A DNA stretch of 46,321 nucleotides from an uncultured Ruminococcus sp. (GCA_902768825.1 CACXMR010000025.1:27701-74021); one strand, 5' to 3'; counted from the first letter of the stretch, positions 16,083 to 25,272 are shown. Translations and numbers: made by a program. Notes: a model not told the origin generated them from the letters alone.

Positions 16083-17006
16083 ATGAGAATAGTTTTTATG
16101 GGAACGCCTGATTTTGCGGTGCCTTGCCTCAAGGCTCTGATAGATGACGGCAATGAGATCCCGGCAGTATTTACTCAGCCCGATAAGCCAAAGGGCAGGG
16201 GCTATGCCATGACCCCGCCGCCTGTCAAGGTCTGTGCGCTGGAGCATGATATCCCGGTCTTTCAGCCAAACACACTGAGAGACGGAGAAGCACTTGGCAT
16301 AATGTCAGAGCTTGAGCCTGACATGATAGTAGTGGTGGCATACGGTAAGATACTGCCTAAGGAGATACTTGAGCTGCCAAGGCTTGGGTGTGTGAATGTC
16401 CATGCGTCTCTCCTGCCTGAATACAGAGGGGCTGCTCCCATTCAGTGGGCGGTGCTTGACGGAAAGAAAAAGACAGGTGTGACGGCAATGCTCATGGATG
16501 TAGGGCTTGATACCGGAGATATGCTGATGAAGGCGGAGCTGGAGATCGGTGAAAACGAGACTGCCGATGAGCTTCATGACCGGCTCTCAGAGTTAGGAGC
16601 GGAGCTGATAGTGCAAACCGTCCATTCGGCACAGGAGGGCAAGCTTGTGCGTGAAAAGCAGGACGACAGCAGATCTACTTATGCTTCGATGCTGACAAAG
16701 GAAATGTCTGTGATAGATTTCAGCAGACCCGCTTCAGAGGTCCACAATAAGGTAAGAGGGCTAAATTCATGGCCGGGAGCAAGCGCTGTTTTCGGCGGAA
16801 AACGCATAAAGATACACAGGACCCTTGTGAGGAGCGAAAAAGGTGAGCCAGGACAGGTGCTGTCGCTGGAGCCTCTTGTGGTGGCCTGCGGGGAAGGCTC
16901 GGTAGAGCTTAAAGAGGTACAGCCTGAGGGTAAGAAAAGAATGTCCGCTGCCGCTTTTGTCAACGGACTGCACTGCTCTTCACCTGAGGGTCTGAGATTT
17001 GAATAA
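16083..17006 (+). CDS. fmt: Methionyl-tRNA formyltransferase
   Basis: This 307-residue enzyme formylates initiator Met-tRNA using 10-formyltetrahydrofolate. Seen are the start MRIVFMGTPDFAV, HASLLPEYRGAAPIQW near 108 with the catalytic Asn-His region (NVHASLLP), and VTAMLMDVGLDTGDML, then the C-terminal RNA-binding domain with RGLNSWPGASAVF. An AGGAG site precedes the ATG, and the gene lies 30 bases after def. Confidence 0.97.
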   Translation: MRIVFMGTPDFAVPCLKALIDDGNEIPAVFTQPDKPKGRGYAMTPPPVKVCALEHDIPVFQPNTLRDGEALGIMSELEPDMIVVVAYGKILPKEILELPRLGCVNVHASLLPEYRGAAPIQWAVLDGKKKTGVTAMLMDVGLDTGDMLMKAELEIGENETADELHDRLSELGAELIVQTVHSAQEGKLVREKQDDSRSTYASMLTKEMSVIDFSRPASEVHNKVRGLNSWPGASAVFGGKRIKIHRTLVRSEKGEPGQVLSLEPLVVACGEGSVELKEVQPEGKKRMSAAAFVNGLHCSSPEGLRFE

Positions 17007-17021
17007 AAGGAGGTCGGGCTG

Positions 17022-18350
17022 ATGTCAACGGCTTCGAGGGCGGTTGCCTATTCTGCGCTGATGCGTGTGGAGGAGGACGGGTCCTATTCTAACATCGCTC
17101 TTGATAAGCTGCTGAGGGAAAGCGGGCTTTCCGGACGGGACAAGAGCTTTTGTTCCAAGCTGTTTTACGGCGTTCTGGAAAACAAGCTGCTGCTTGACTA
17201 TAATATTGCGGTGCTGTCAAGCAGACCCATGGGTGAGATAGACAAGGGGCTGCTGGTGCTGCTGCGGATAGGAATGTATCAGCTTTTCTTTGCCGACTCG
17301 GTGAGGGATGCCGCTGCCGTGAACGAGACAGTAGCTCTCTGCCGTGAAAAGGGCTTCAGCAGGGCATCGGGCTTTGTAAACGGCATACTAAGGGAAGCGT
17401 CAAGGGACAAAAAGCTGCGGCTGCCTGACCCTAAAAAGGGAAAGAACAAATACTACTCCATAAAGTATTCCTGCCCGGAGGAGATAATAAAGCTCTGGCG
17501 GCAAAGCTATGGGGATGAGCTTGCTGTCAGCACCCTTGAGGCACTGCAGGGCAGACCGCCCCTTTGCATAAGGGTGAATACCCTGAGAACCACCTCGATT
17601 GAGCTGATTGGTTCTCTCGAAAAGTCAGGAGTAGAGGCTGTTTCTTCGTCAAGGCTTAGCGATTGCCTGATGCTGAAGGGTGCCGGAGCCATTGAGGAGC
17701 TTGCTCAGTACAGAGAGGGGCTTTTCCATGTGCAGGATACGGCATCGCAGTTATGCTGCGCACTGCTTGCTCCTGAGAAGGGTATGACTATGCTTGACGT
17801 TTGTGCTGCCCCCGGTGGCAAGACCTTTACCTGCGCAGAGCTTATGGAGAACAGCGGCAGGATAGCTGCCTGCGACAAATATGAGTCGAGGCTTGGACTG
17901 CTCAGAAGCGGCGGAGAGAGACTTGGCATTGACATTATAGAAGCATTTGAGGGTGACGCAGCCAAAAGTGAATTTATTGACGCTGACAGGGTGCTTTGCG
18001 ATGTGCCCTGCTCAGGGCTTGGGATAATACGCAGGAAGCCTGAGCTGCGCTACAAGAGTGAGCTGGGGCTTGCTGAGCTGCCGCAGATACAGTATGGGAT
18101 ATTGTCAAATGCTTCACGCTTTGTCAAAAGGGGAGGAAGGCTCCTTTACTCCACCTGCACTCTCAATCCCGCTGAAAATAACGAAAACGCCCGCAGGTTT
18201 TTGCGAGAGCACAGGGACTTTGAGCCTGTGCAGCTGACCCTGCCGGCAGGGATAGAAAGAAAATATAGGGAAGAGGAAAATGAGCTGACCCTTTTTCCGG
18301 AAAAGGACGGTACGGACGGATTTTTTATCAGTCTGTTTCAGAGGACGTGA
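17022..18350 (+). CDS. rsmB: 16S rRNA m5C967 methyltransferase RsmB
   Basis: This 442-residue methyltransferase makes m5C at position 967 of 16S rRNA. The N-terminal NusB-like RNA-binding domain (about 1-135) is followed by the Rossmann domain with LDVCAAPGGKTF near 255, the catalytic PCSGLGIIRRKPE near 330 and STCTLNPAENN near 378. The start has a perfect AGGAGG. It lies 15 bases after fmt and 4 before rlmN. Confidence 0.96.
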   Translation: MSTASRAVAYSALMRVEEDGSYSNIALDKLLRESGLSGRDKSFCSKLFYGVLENKLLLDYNIAVLSSRPMGEIDKGLLVLLRIGMYQLFFADSVRDAAAVNETVALCREKGFSRASGFVNGILREASRDKKLRLPDPKKGKNKYYSIKYSCPEEIIKLWRQSYGDELAVSTLEALQGRPPLCIRVNTLRTTSIELIGSLEKSGVEAVSSSRLSDCLMLKGAGAIEELAQYREGLFHVQDTASQLCCALLAPEKGMTMLDVCAAPGGKTFTCAELMENSGRIAACDKYESRLGLLRSGGERLGIDIIEAFEGDAAKSEFIDADRVLCDVPCSGLGIIRRKPELRYKSELGLAELPQIQYGILSNASRFVKRGGRLLYSTCTLNPAENNENARRFLREHRDFEPVQLTLPAGIERKYREEENELTLFPEKDGTDGFFISLFQRT

Positions 18351-18354
18351 TCTT

Positions 18355-19395
18355 ATGCGCAAGGATATAGGCTCCATGTTTGAAGAGGAGCTCAGGGAGG
18401 AAATGAGATTGTTGGGTGAGCCACCCTACAGAGCTGCCCAGATCTTCAAATGGCTCCAATCAGGGGTTAAATCCTTTGATGAAATGACCAATGTATCCAA
18501 GAATTTAAGAGAAAAACTTGTTGAAAACTACTATATCTCGTTTGCAAGTATTGAAAAAAAATTGATTTCGGCTTATGATGATACAAGGAAATATCTGCTT
18601 TCCTTCCATGACGGAGAGGCTGTGGAAAGTGTGCTGATGAAATATCATCACGGATACACCAGCTGTATATCGACTCAGGTGGGCTGCAAGATGGGATGTA
18701 CATTTTGCGCCACGGGAAAGAGCGGCTTTTCGAGAAACCTGACGGCTTCCGAGATGCTGTCTCAGCTCAGAGCCGAGCAGGAGGATGCAGGTATCAGGAT
18801 ATCGAATATCGTGCTGATGGGCATGGGAGAGCCGCTGGATAATTATGACAATGTGCTGAGGTTCCTGAGGCTTGTCAGCAGCGAAAAGGGCATGAATATC
18901 GGTATGCGGCACATTTCACTTTCCACCTGCGGAGTGGTGCCCAGAATATATGAGCTGGCGGATCAAAAGCTGCAGCTCACACTTTCAGTCTCGCTCCATG
19001 CGCCCAACGACCAGATAAGGAGCAGGACCATGCCAATAAACAGGAAATACTCCATCGATGAGCTGCTAAAGGCTTGTCGTTATTATATAGATCAGACGGG
19101 CAGGAGGATCTCCTTTGAGTATGCCATGATAGACGGGGTCAACGACAGTGACGCCTGTGCCTCAGAGCTTGCCTCAAGGCTCCGGGGGATGCTGTGCCAC
19201 GTCAACCTCATACCTGTCAATACTGTGGGCGGCACGGGTTATAAGAAGAGCCGTGCTGACAGGATCAAAAGCTTTATCTCGATACTCGAAAGATCGGGTA
19301 TCACCGCCACTGTAAGAAGAACGCTCGGCAGCGATATAAACGCATCCTGCGGACAGCTGAAACGGGCATATAAAAAGGAGGAACAATCTGAATGA
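18355..19395 (+). CDS. rlmN: Radical SAM 23S rRNA/tRNA m2A methyltransferase RlmN
   Basis: This 346-residue radical SAM enzyme methylates A2503 of 23S rRNA and A37 of some tRNAs. The 4Fe-4S motif is visible as CKMGCTFCATG near 117-127, with GMGEPLDNYDNVL after it and the methyl-carrying cysteine in DINASCGQLK near 335. It starts 4 bases after rsmB and overlaps stp by 4 bases (ATGA). Confidence 0.97.
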   Translation: MRKDIGSMFEEELREEMRLLGEPPYRAAQIFKWLQSGVKSFDEMTNVSKNLREKLVENYYISFASIEKKLISAYDDTRKYLLSFHDGEAVESVLMKYHHGYTSCISTQVGCKMGCTFCATGKSGFSRNLTASEMLSQLRAEQEDAGIRISNIVLMGMGEPLDNYDNVLRFLRLVSSEKGMNIGMRHISLSTCGVVPRIYELADQKLQLTLSVSLHAPNDQIRSRTMPINRKYSIDELLKACRYYIDQTGRRISFEYAMIDGVNDSDACASELASRLRGMLCHVNLIPVNTVGGTGYKKSRADRIKSFISILERSGITATVRRTLGSDINASCGQLKRAYKKEEQSE

Positions 19396-20120
19396 GAGTT
19401 TATTCGGGAAGTGACATAGGTCTTACCCGTGATTCTAATCAGGATGACTGTAAAACGGGCGTGTTCTCCGATAATGCCATCTGGGTCGTGGTCTGTGACG
19501 GCATGGGCGGAGCAAACGGCGGCTGCACCGCAAGTACCGTTGCCACCGAAACTATCTCACAGAAACTCATAGAGCTTTATACGCCGTTCGCTTCCGATGA
19601 CTGGATCAGGGAGATCATGGAGGTGGCAATTCAGGAGGCAAACCTGAAGGTGTTTGACATTTCCATGGAGGACAGCTCTCTGCACGGTATGGGTACTACG
19701 GTGGTCTGCGCAATCGCAAGGGATCACAGGCTGCAGATAGTCCATGCAGGGGACAGCAGGGCTTATCTTGTCCGTGACGGTGAGATCAGCCGGATCACCA
19801 CGGATCATTCCGTAGTGCAGGAGCTGGTGAGCGCAGGTGAGATAACCGACGAGCAGGCAAGGGTGCACCCCAGCAGGAACATTATCACAAGAGCGCTGGG
19901 AGTCGAACCTTATCTGGAGACGGATTACAATACTGCCGAATTTCCGGAGGGCAGCGTCCTGATGATATGCACTGACGGCCTGTGCGGCTACTTCAGTGAT
20001 GAGGAGCTGTTGGGACTTATGCAGAGCGTGTCCGGAGATGAATTGATATCAAAGCTGATAGATGCCGCAAAGGATCAGGGCGGCAGGGACAACATAACGG
20101 TTGCCCTGATAGAAGGCTGA
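19392..20120 (+). CDS. stp: PP2C-type Ser/Thr protein phosphatase Stp
   Basis: This 242-residue PP2C phosphatase removes phosphate from Ser/Thr residues and opposes the PrkC kinase next to it. The motifs are in order: GLTRDSNQDD, CDGMGGANGG near 38, GTTVVCA, HAGDSRAYLVRDG near 115, ICTDGLCGY near 193 and GGRDNITV near the end, with the Asp residues that hold two metal ions. Translation overlaps rlmN by 4 bases and is followed by prkC after 22 bases. Confidence 0.96.
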   Translation: MRVYSGSDIGLTRDSNQDDCKTGVFSDNAIWVVVCDGMGGANGGCTASTVATETISQKLIELYTPFASDDWIREIMEVAIQEANLKVFDISMEDSSLHGMGTTVVCAIARDHRLQIVHAGDSRAYLVRDGEISRITTDHSVVQELVSAGEITDEQARVHPSRNIITRALGVEPYLETDYNTAEFPEGSVLMICTDGLCGYFSDEELLGLMQSVSGDELISKLIDAAKDQGGRDNITVALIEG

Positions 20121-20142
20121 TCAAAGTGGAGGGAGTTTTTTT

Positions 20143-22548
20143 ATGGACAAATATACCGGTAAAAGACTTGACGGAAGATATGAGATACAGGAGCTGATCG
20201 GCGTCGGCGGTATGGCCATGGTCTATAAGGCCTATGATAATATCGATGACAAGACTGTGGCTATAAAGATACTCAAGGATGAGTTTCTGGGCAACGAGGA
20301 TTTTATAAGACGCTTCAAAAATGAGTCAAAGGCCATTGCAGTCCTTTCTCATCCCAATATCGTAAAGGTGTATGACGTTAGCTTCGGCGACAGGATACAG
20401 TATATCGTCATGGAGTATATAGACGGCATCACCCTCAAGGAATACATAGGTCAGCAGCACGTTATATCCTGGAAGGAGGCTGTTCACTTTACGGTGCAGA
20501 TACTTCAGGCTCTCCAGCATGCCCACGAAAAGGGTGTGGTGCACAGAGACGTGAAGCCTCAGAATATCATGCTCCTGCAGGACGGAACCATCAAGGTTAC
20601 GGACTTTGGTATTGCTCTCGTTACAACCAACGATACCAGGACCATGACCAAGAATGCCATAGGTTCAGTGCATTACATAGCTCCTGAGCAGGCAAAGGGC
20701 AGCGTTACCGACGGCAAAGCGGATATTTATTCCGTGGGCGTCATGCTCTATGAGATGCTCACAGGCAAGCTTCCCTTTGACGCCGACAGTGCGGTTTCTG
20801 TGGCTATTATGCAGCTGCAGAATGATCCTAAGCCCCCGAGGGAGATCAACAGCAGCATTCCTGAGGGTCTTGAGGAGATCACATTGAGGGCTATGCGCAA
20901 GGAGCCGAGACAGCGCTATGAGAGCGCAAGGGAAATGCTTGAGGCTATAGAAATATTCCGCAAGGATCCTACAACAAGGTTCAACTATAACTATTTTGAG
21001 GATCGTGCGCCCACAAAGTATATCGAGTCTCTCGGTGCGGCAAAGCAGCCGACGGTTCCGGCAGCGTCCTATCACGAGGATTTTGGCGGCTACGATGATG
21101 AGGTGACCTCTTCAAAGTCAAAGACTGTAGTAAAATGGATCACAGTCCTTGTGAGCATACTGGTGGTGGCTGCGCTGATATTCTTCTTCGTGCTGATAGT
21201 GCAGAACCTTGCAAAGCAGACCGAAGCCGAGACTGTGGATGTTCCTAATCTCATCGGACAGAATATTGACGATATCACAAGCAATAAATCCTATAAGTTT
21301 AATTTCAGGATCATCGACACCAATGAGGGCGACAAACCCAATGTGGTTACCGCTCAGGATCCTGAGGCAGGCACAAAGAAGATCAAGGAAAATGCGACCA
21401 TAAAGCTGACAGTCTATACCAACAAGAAAAAGGTAGAGGTGCCCAAGGTAAAGAATTATCTTGAGCAGAAGGCTATAGAAAAGCTGGAAGCAAAGGGCTT
21501 TATGAAGCACGACGAGCAGAGAGTCTACAGCTCTGACGTTGCTGCGGGCTATGTTATCGAGTCTACACCTCAGGAGGGAACACAGCAGTATCCCGACACG
21601 GTTATCACACTGATAATCAGCGCTGGCCCTGCACCGGAGCAGATCGAGATACCCAGTGTTTCTGGACTGAGCTTTGACAGGGCAAAGGCAAACCTTGAGG
21701 CTCTCGGCTTCAAGACGGAAAAGGCAATGGTTGCAAGTGCACTTGAGGCGGGCACCGTTATCGGCACTGATCCCCTGCCCGGCAACAAGCTTACAAAGAG
21801 AAAGATCACCATTCAGGTCAGCGACGGCAGCAAGCTCAGAAAGGCTCTTGACTATGATGTAGACCTTCCCCAGGATGAGTATGCACCGATCACGGTCAAG
21901 ATCATCCAGAATGAGGCTGACGGCAAGAATACAACCCTGAAGGAATTTGACAGCATAATTCCCGGAGAGGGCAATCAGGTAACGATACATCTTGATCCGG
22001 ATGGTGCAGTCAACGACAAGAAGCAGATCACTGTAATGGTTGACGGTAAGAGATATGAGACTCTGGTATTTGACTTTAAGAACCAGACAGTGGCAAGGAC
22101 ATATCTTGACACGGATTATAAGGTCAAGCAGCCCAGCTACATGGAGCAGAAGATAGACGCATATCACGAGCTGGAGATATATGCAGCAGGCTATACCTTC
22201 CCGTCAATAAACGATATGGAGATACGCAAGCGTGCAAAGGCCGCTGTAAACAATACTCTTGAGATCTATGGCTCCTATGACGAAAAGGAAAAGACTTATT
22301 CCGGCCTTATCTTTGACGCTACATCCATCAAGATGATCGATGAGCTGAAGGAGCAGGCAATTCAGGAGATCGACGAGGTGGCGCTGTCCTATCTGGAGGT
22401 GTCTTCACTGCCGGAGGAAAGCAGCGAGCCGGAGGAGTCTTCCGAGCCGGATGAAAGCTCAGAAGAGCCGGATGAAAGCTCCGATGAGGAACCCGAGGAC
22501 AGCTCAGAGGATGAGCCGGATGAAAGCTCCGAAGAGGAAACGGATTGA
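20143..22548 (+). CDS. prkC: PASTA-domain Ser/Thr kinase PrkC (Stk1 family)
   Basis: This 801-residue membrane kinase has a cytoplasmic kinase domain (about 10-275) with GVGGMAMVYKA, VAIKIL, HRDVKPQNIMLL, DFGIA and APEQ. A single membrane span lies near 327-351. Outside are three PASTA repeats (about 360-425, 427-495, 500-565), which in the family bind muropeptides and let the kinase respond to cell wall or germination signals. A beta-rich part and an acidic Glu/Ser-rich tail of about 50 residues follow; the tail repeats PDESSEE-type units and is not typical of the Bacillus protein. It pairs with stp upstream. Confidence 0.96.
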   Translation: MDKYTGKRLDGRYEIQELIGVGGMAMVYKAYDNIDDKTVAIKILKDEFLGNEDFIRRFKNESKAIAVLSHPNIVKVYDVSFGDRIQYIVMEYIDGITLKEYIGQQHVISWKEAVHFTVQILQALQHAHEKGVVHRDVKPQNIMLLQDGTIKVTDFGIALVTTNDTRTMTKNAIGSVHYIAPEQAKGSVTDGKADIYSVGVMLYEMLTGKLPFDADSAVSVAIMQLQNDPKPPREINSSIPEGLEEITLRAMRKEPRQRYESAREMLEAIEIFRKDPTTRFNYNYFEDRAPTKYIESLGAAKQPTVPAASYHEDFGGYDDEVTSSKSKTVVKWITVLVSILVVAALIFFFVLIVQNLAKQTEAETVDVPNLIGQNIDDITSNKSYKFNFRIIDTNEGDKPNVVTAQDPEAGTKKIKENATIKLTVYTNKKKVEVPKVKNYLEQKAIEKLEAKGFMKHDEQRVYSSDVAAGYVIESTPQEGTQQYPDTVITLIISAGPAPEQIEIPSVSGLSFDRAKANLEALGFKTEKAMVASALEAGTVIGTDPLPGNKLTKRKITIQVSDGSKLRKALDYDVDLPQDEYAPITVKIIQNEADGKNTTLKEFDSIIPGEGNQVTIHLDPDGAVNDKKQITVMVDGKRYETLVFDFKNQTVARTYLDTDYKVKQPSYMEQKIDAYHELEIYAAGYTFPSINDMEIRKRAKAAVNNTLEIYGSYDEKEKTYSGLIFDATSIKMIDELKEQAIQEIDEVALSYLEVSSLPEESSEPEESSEPDESSEEPDESSDEEPEDSSEDEPDESSEEETD

Positions 22549-22565
22549 TTAACGGGTAACTGAAG

Positions 22566-23459
22566 ATGGAAAACTTAACCGGATTGATAGTTAAGGCAAT
22601 CAGCGGCTTCTACTATGTAGAAGTCGCCGGTTTGCTTTATGAGTGTAAAGCAAGGGGCGTATTCAGAAAAATGGGGCTTAGTCCCGTGGTGGGGGACAAT
22701 GTGGAGATTTCCGTCTATGACGACGGCACAGCTTCGGTGGATAAGATACTTCCGAGGAAAAACACGCTTATCAGGCCTCCGCTTGCAAACCTGGACAGGC
22801 TTTTTATTGTGGCTTCTGTCAGTGAACCAAGCCCAAGTACGCTAATCATTGATAAGATAACTGCCGTTGCTGTGGAAAAGGGAATAGAACCCATTGTCGT
22901 TTTTACAAAATCGGACTTAGGCGACTGCAGCAGTCTGCTGGAGATCTATAATAAAGCAGGCATAAAGGCAATGACCTACAGCATCTATTCGCCACAGGAC
23001 AAGGATGAGCTGATCTCCATGCTTGAGGGCAGGATTTCAGCTTTTACCGGCAACACCGGGGTAGGAAAATCTTCGCTGCTCAATTCTCTTTTCCCTGAGC
23101 TGAATATCGATACCGCTCAGATCAGCAGGAAGCTTGGCAGAGGACGTCACACCACAAGGCACAGCGAGCTTTATAAGGTGGGCGGCGGATACGTTGCCGA
23201 CACACCAGGCTTTTCTACGGTGGATATAGAGAGATATGAGGTAATAAGGTGCGAAGAGATAGCTATGTGCTTCCCTGAGTTCAGGGATTATATCACCAGG
23301 TGTATGTTCTCCACCTGCACCCACACCGTGGAAAAAGGGTGCGCAGTGATAGAGGCGGTAAAAAACGGGGTTATTTCAGACTCACGACACAACAGCTACA
23401 GAGCTATGTATGACGAGGTGAAGAATATCCCTGAGTGGGCGTCAAAAAAGCAAAGGTAA
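22566..23459 (+). CDS. rsgA: Ribosome small subunit GTPase RsgA
   Basis: This 297-residue circularly permuted GTPase assists late 30S assembly. An N-terminal OB domain (about 1-65) precedes the GTPase with G4 VFTKSDLG near 118, then G1 GNTGVGKSSLL near 161, and the G3 segment DTPGFSTVD. A C-terminal zinc site has CMFSTCTHTVEKGCAV near 250. It follows prkC by 17 bases and thiN follows by 4; the Bacillus neighbour rpe is missing. Confidence 0.97.
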   Translation: MENLTGLIVKAISGFYYVEVAGLLYECKARGVFRKMGLSPVVGDNVEISVYDDGTASVDKILPRKNTLIRPPLANLDRLFIVASVSEPSPSTLIIDKITAVAVEKGIEPIVVFTKSDLGDCSSLLEIYNKAGIKAMTYSIYSPQDKDELISMLEGRISAFTGNTGVGKSSLLNSLFPELNIDTAQISRKLGRGRHTTRHSELYKVGGGYVADTPGFSTVDIERYEVIRCEEIAMCFPEFRDYITRCMFSTCTHTVEKGCAVIEAVKNGVISDSRHNSYRAMYDEVKNIPEWASKKQR

Positions 23460-23463
23460 AAGG

Positions 23464-24126
23464 ATGGTGGTCCCTTTGAAAAGGTGCGTGGTGATCGGCG
23501 CTTCGCCGGAAGCGGATGCGGAATTTATCCGTGAGAGCGTTGGCGGTGATGACTTTGTGGTCTGTGCTGATGGGGGCTATATCACTGCCCTGAGGGCCGG
23601 ATTGGAGATTGACCTGCTGATAGGGGACTTTGATTCCTCTGATTATCCCGAGGGTTTTGGCGGTGAGGTCATCAGGCTGCCTGTTATGAAGGACGACACC
23701 GACACATTGAGCTGTGTCAGGGAGTGTCTCAGACGTGGATACAGGGATTTTGTGCTGTTGGGCATGACCGGCGGCAGGATAGACCATACCTTTGCAAACT
23801 ATTCTGTATTGCTTTTTGTTGCAGAGAATGGAGGAAGGGCAGCCATCTCGGACAGGACTTCGGAGATCACAGCTTTGACCGGGGGTACGGATGGAAAGGA
23901 CTTCCTCACCGTCAGTAATAAACAGGGCAGAGGCTTTGGGGTGTTCCCCTTTGGGTGCAGGAGCTGCAGGGTGACTCTCAGGGGCTTCCTTTATGATATC
24001 GAGGAGGCTGAGCTGTTTGCCGATATTCCCGTGGGCGCCTGCAATACCGTAGTTTCGGAGGAAGCGCTGGTCAGGGTAAGTGACGGCAGCGCTATTGTGA
24101 TGCTGTATGAGAGTAATCAAAAGTGA
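23464..24126 (+). CDS. thiN: Thiamine pyrophosphokinase
   Basis: This 220-residue enzyme makes thiamine diphosphate from thiamine and ATP. The catalytic landmarks are CADGGYITALRAGLEIDLL, GDFDSSDYP near 58, the KDDTDTL loop near 77 and GMTGGRIDHTFAN near 98. The ATG at 23464 follows AAAGG; a GTG three bases on is an alternative. It closes the protein-coding part of the run before the SpoVM-like gene, with a terminator at 24147-24178. Confidence 0.94.
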   Translation: MVVPLKRCVVIGASPEADAEFIRESVGGDDFVVCADGGYITALRAGLEIDLLIGDFDSSDYPEGFGGEVIRLPVMKDDTDTLSCVRECLRRGYRDFVLLGMTGGRIDHTFANYSVLLFVAENGGRAAISDRTSEITALTGGTDGKDFLTVSNKQGRGFGVFPFGCRSCRVTLRGFLYDIEEAELFADIPVGACNTVVSEEALVRVSDGSAIVMLYESNQK

Positions 24127-24146
24127 ACAGGGCAATGAAACCTCAG

Positions 24147-24178
24147 ACCGGAAGACCTCAGGGCCCTCCGGTTTTTTT
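24147..24178 (+). terminator. Rho-independent terminator after thiN
   Basis: ACCGGA and TCCGGT pair around an inner CCT/AGG stem, followed directly by a T run (24172-24178). It separates thiN from the two small genes downstream. Confidence 0.8.
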
Positions 24179-24277
24179 ATTAAATCTGTGTCAAAATACA
24201 TGGGTGCTGTATATTATGTTAATGTAAGAGCCGCAGCACGGTGACTGCAAAGAAAAAACGAACTGGAGGAATATGGT

Positions 24278-24427
24278 ATGAGATGCAGGAGAGGAAACAA
24301 AACAATACTTGCCTTCAGCCTTGGACTGCTGGTGTCAAGTGTACTGCCCACTTGCTGGGTAGCGGTGGTGGTAACGGTGCTGCTGGTCATAACAAGCTTT
24401 GTGGCTTCACCTTGCCGCAAATTCTGA
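24278..24427 (+). CDS. 49-residue small membrane peptide upstream of the SpoVM-like gene
   Basis: I do not recognise this family. The 49-residue peptide starts MRCRRGNKTILAFSLG, then has a strongly hydrophobic stretch (about residues 9-42) and ends ASPCRKF, suggesting one or two short membrane segments with basic ends. It has Cys at positions 3, 26 and 46. The ribosome site GGAGGAAT 7 bases upstream is convincing, and the gene starts 15 bases before the SpoVM-like gene, so the two are likely cotranscribed. A role with the spore coat or membrane is inferred from position only. Confidence 0.65.
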   Translation: MRCRRGNKTILAFSLGLLVSSVLPTCWVAVVVTVLLVITSFVASPCRKF

Positions 24428-24442
24428 AAGGGGTACTTATTT

Positions 24443-24553
24443 ATGAAGATAGTTGTTGTTGATAATCCTAAGTTTTGGAGCTTTTTCCTCAGAAAAATGT
24501 TTGGCATCAAAAAGGTATCAGGGACTCAGGAGCAGCTTGCCGCTGTAAAATGA
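24443..24553 (+). CDS. spoVM: SpoVM-like spore coat morphogen (36 residues)
   Basis: This 36-residue peptide is probably SpoVM, the amphipathic helix that senses forespore membrane curvature and anchors SpoIVA. It begins MKIVVVDNPKFWSFFLRKMF; Bacillus SpoVM is MKFYTIKLPKFLGGIVRAML, so Met1-Lys2 and Pro9-Lys10-Phe11 align exactly and the C-terminal half is an amphipathic basic helix. Position agrees: in Bacillus spoVM lies next to thiN, as here. The body is longer than Bacillus SpoVM (26 residues) by a Gln/Ala tail. A GGGG site precedes the ATG. The match is short, so I rely on position and residues 9-11. Confidence 0.78.
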   Translation: MKIVVVDNPKFWSFFLRKMFGIKKVSGTQEQLAAVK

Positions 24554-24604
24554 TAAACTCTCTTATCAATTTTATTGTTCTGAGCGAAATATTGATTTTA
24601 GGGT

Positions 24605-24633
24605 TTGAAAATGCAGGCATAGTATGATATAAT
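24605..24633 (+). promoter_or_regulatory. Sigma-A-type promoter of the PAP2 gene
   Basis: TTGAAA (24605-24610) and a perfect TATAAT (24628-24633) are spaced by 17 bases, 32 bases before the PAP2 start. Confidence 0.8.
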
Positions 24634-24664
24634 TATCGTGATATGTTATGGACGGTGAAAACTT

Positions 24665-25207
24665 ATGGTTGATCGTATTCAGGCCTGGGATAACAGGGTG
24701 CTTGTGCTTCTTGCAAAAAAGCACACTCCTTTTCTCAACAGGCTTATGGTTTACATCACCGCTACAGGCGATAATGGCTTTGTCTGGTTCGCTCTGTCCG
24801 TTCCGTTTCTGCTGCTGAACCAATGGAGACTGACGGGCTTTACGATACTTGCGGCAATGGGCATTGCTACCCTGAGCGGTGAGCTGACAATAAAACATAT
24901 AGTGAAACGTGTCAGACCGTGCAACAAGGCGTTTGAGGAATACCTGCTGATCGAGAATCCGCCTCATTATTCCTTTCCCTCAGGACACACTACGGCGTCC
25001 TTCGCTGTTGCTGCGGTTACAGCGGCTATGTGCCCTGTGCTTGCGCCTGCCGTGATGATGTATGCTTCCCTGATATCATTTTCGAGGCTTTATCTTCTGG
25101 TACACTATCCGACGGATGTGCTTGCAGGCATCGCCATCGGCGTGATATGCGGCCTTGTGGCTATTCCTGTGGCAGGCTCTATTCCGCTGTTCACCTTCCA
25201 GCTTTGA
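24665..25207 (+). CDS. PAP2-family membrane phosphatase
   Basis: This 180-residue integral membrane protein belongs to the PAP2 (type 2 phosphatidic acid phosphatase) family, which hydrolyses lipid or isoprenoid phosphates such as undecaprenyl pyrophosphate. The three catalytic motifs are present: KHIVKRVRP near 79-87, PSGHT near 107, and SRLYLLVHYPTD near 141 with the catalytic histidine. The membrane spans are spread between. The substrate is not shown by the sequence; a role in wall lipid carrier recycling is inferred. It has its own promoter and terminator, so it stands alone. Confidence 0.9.
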   Translation: MVDRIQAWDNRVLVLLAKKHTPFLNRLMVYITATGDNGFVWFALSVPFLLLNQWRLTGFTILAAMGIATLSGELTIKHIVKRVRPCNKAFEEYLLIENPPHYSFPSGHTTASFAVAAVTAAMCPVLAPAVMMYASLISFSRLYLLVHYPTDVLAGIAIGVICGLVAIPVAGSIPLFTFQL

Positions 25208-25208
25208 C

Positions 25209-25246
25209 AGGATCCTTTGCTTTCGGGCGGGGGTCCTTTTTGTTTT
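25209..25246 (+). terminator. Rho-independent terminator of the PAP2 gene
   Basis: AGGATCC and GGGTCCT pair around a 15-base loop, followed by TTTTGTTTT. Confidence 0.7.
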
Positions 25247-25272
25247 GATAAAAATTTGAATAAAATTTTTTT

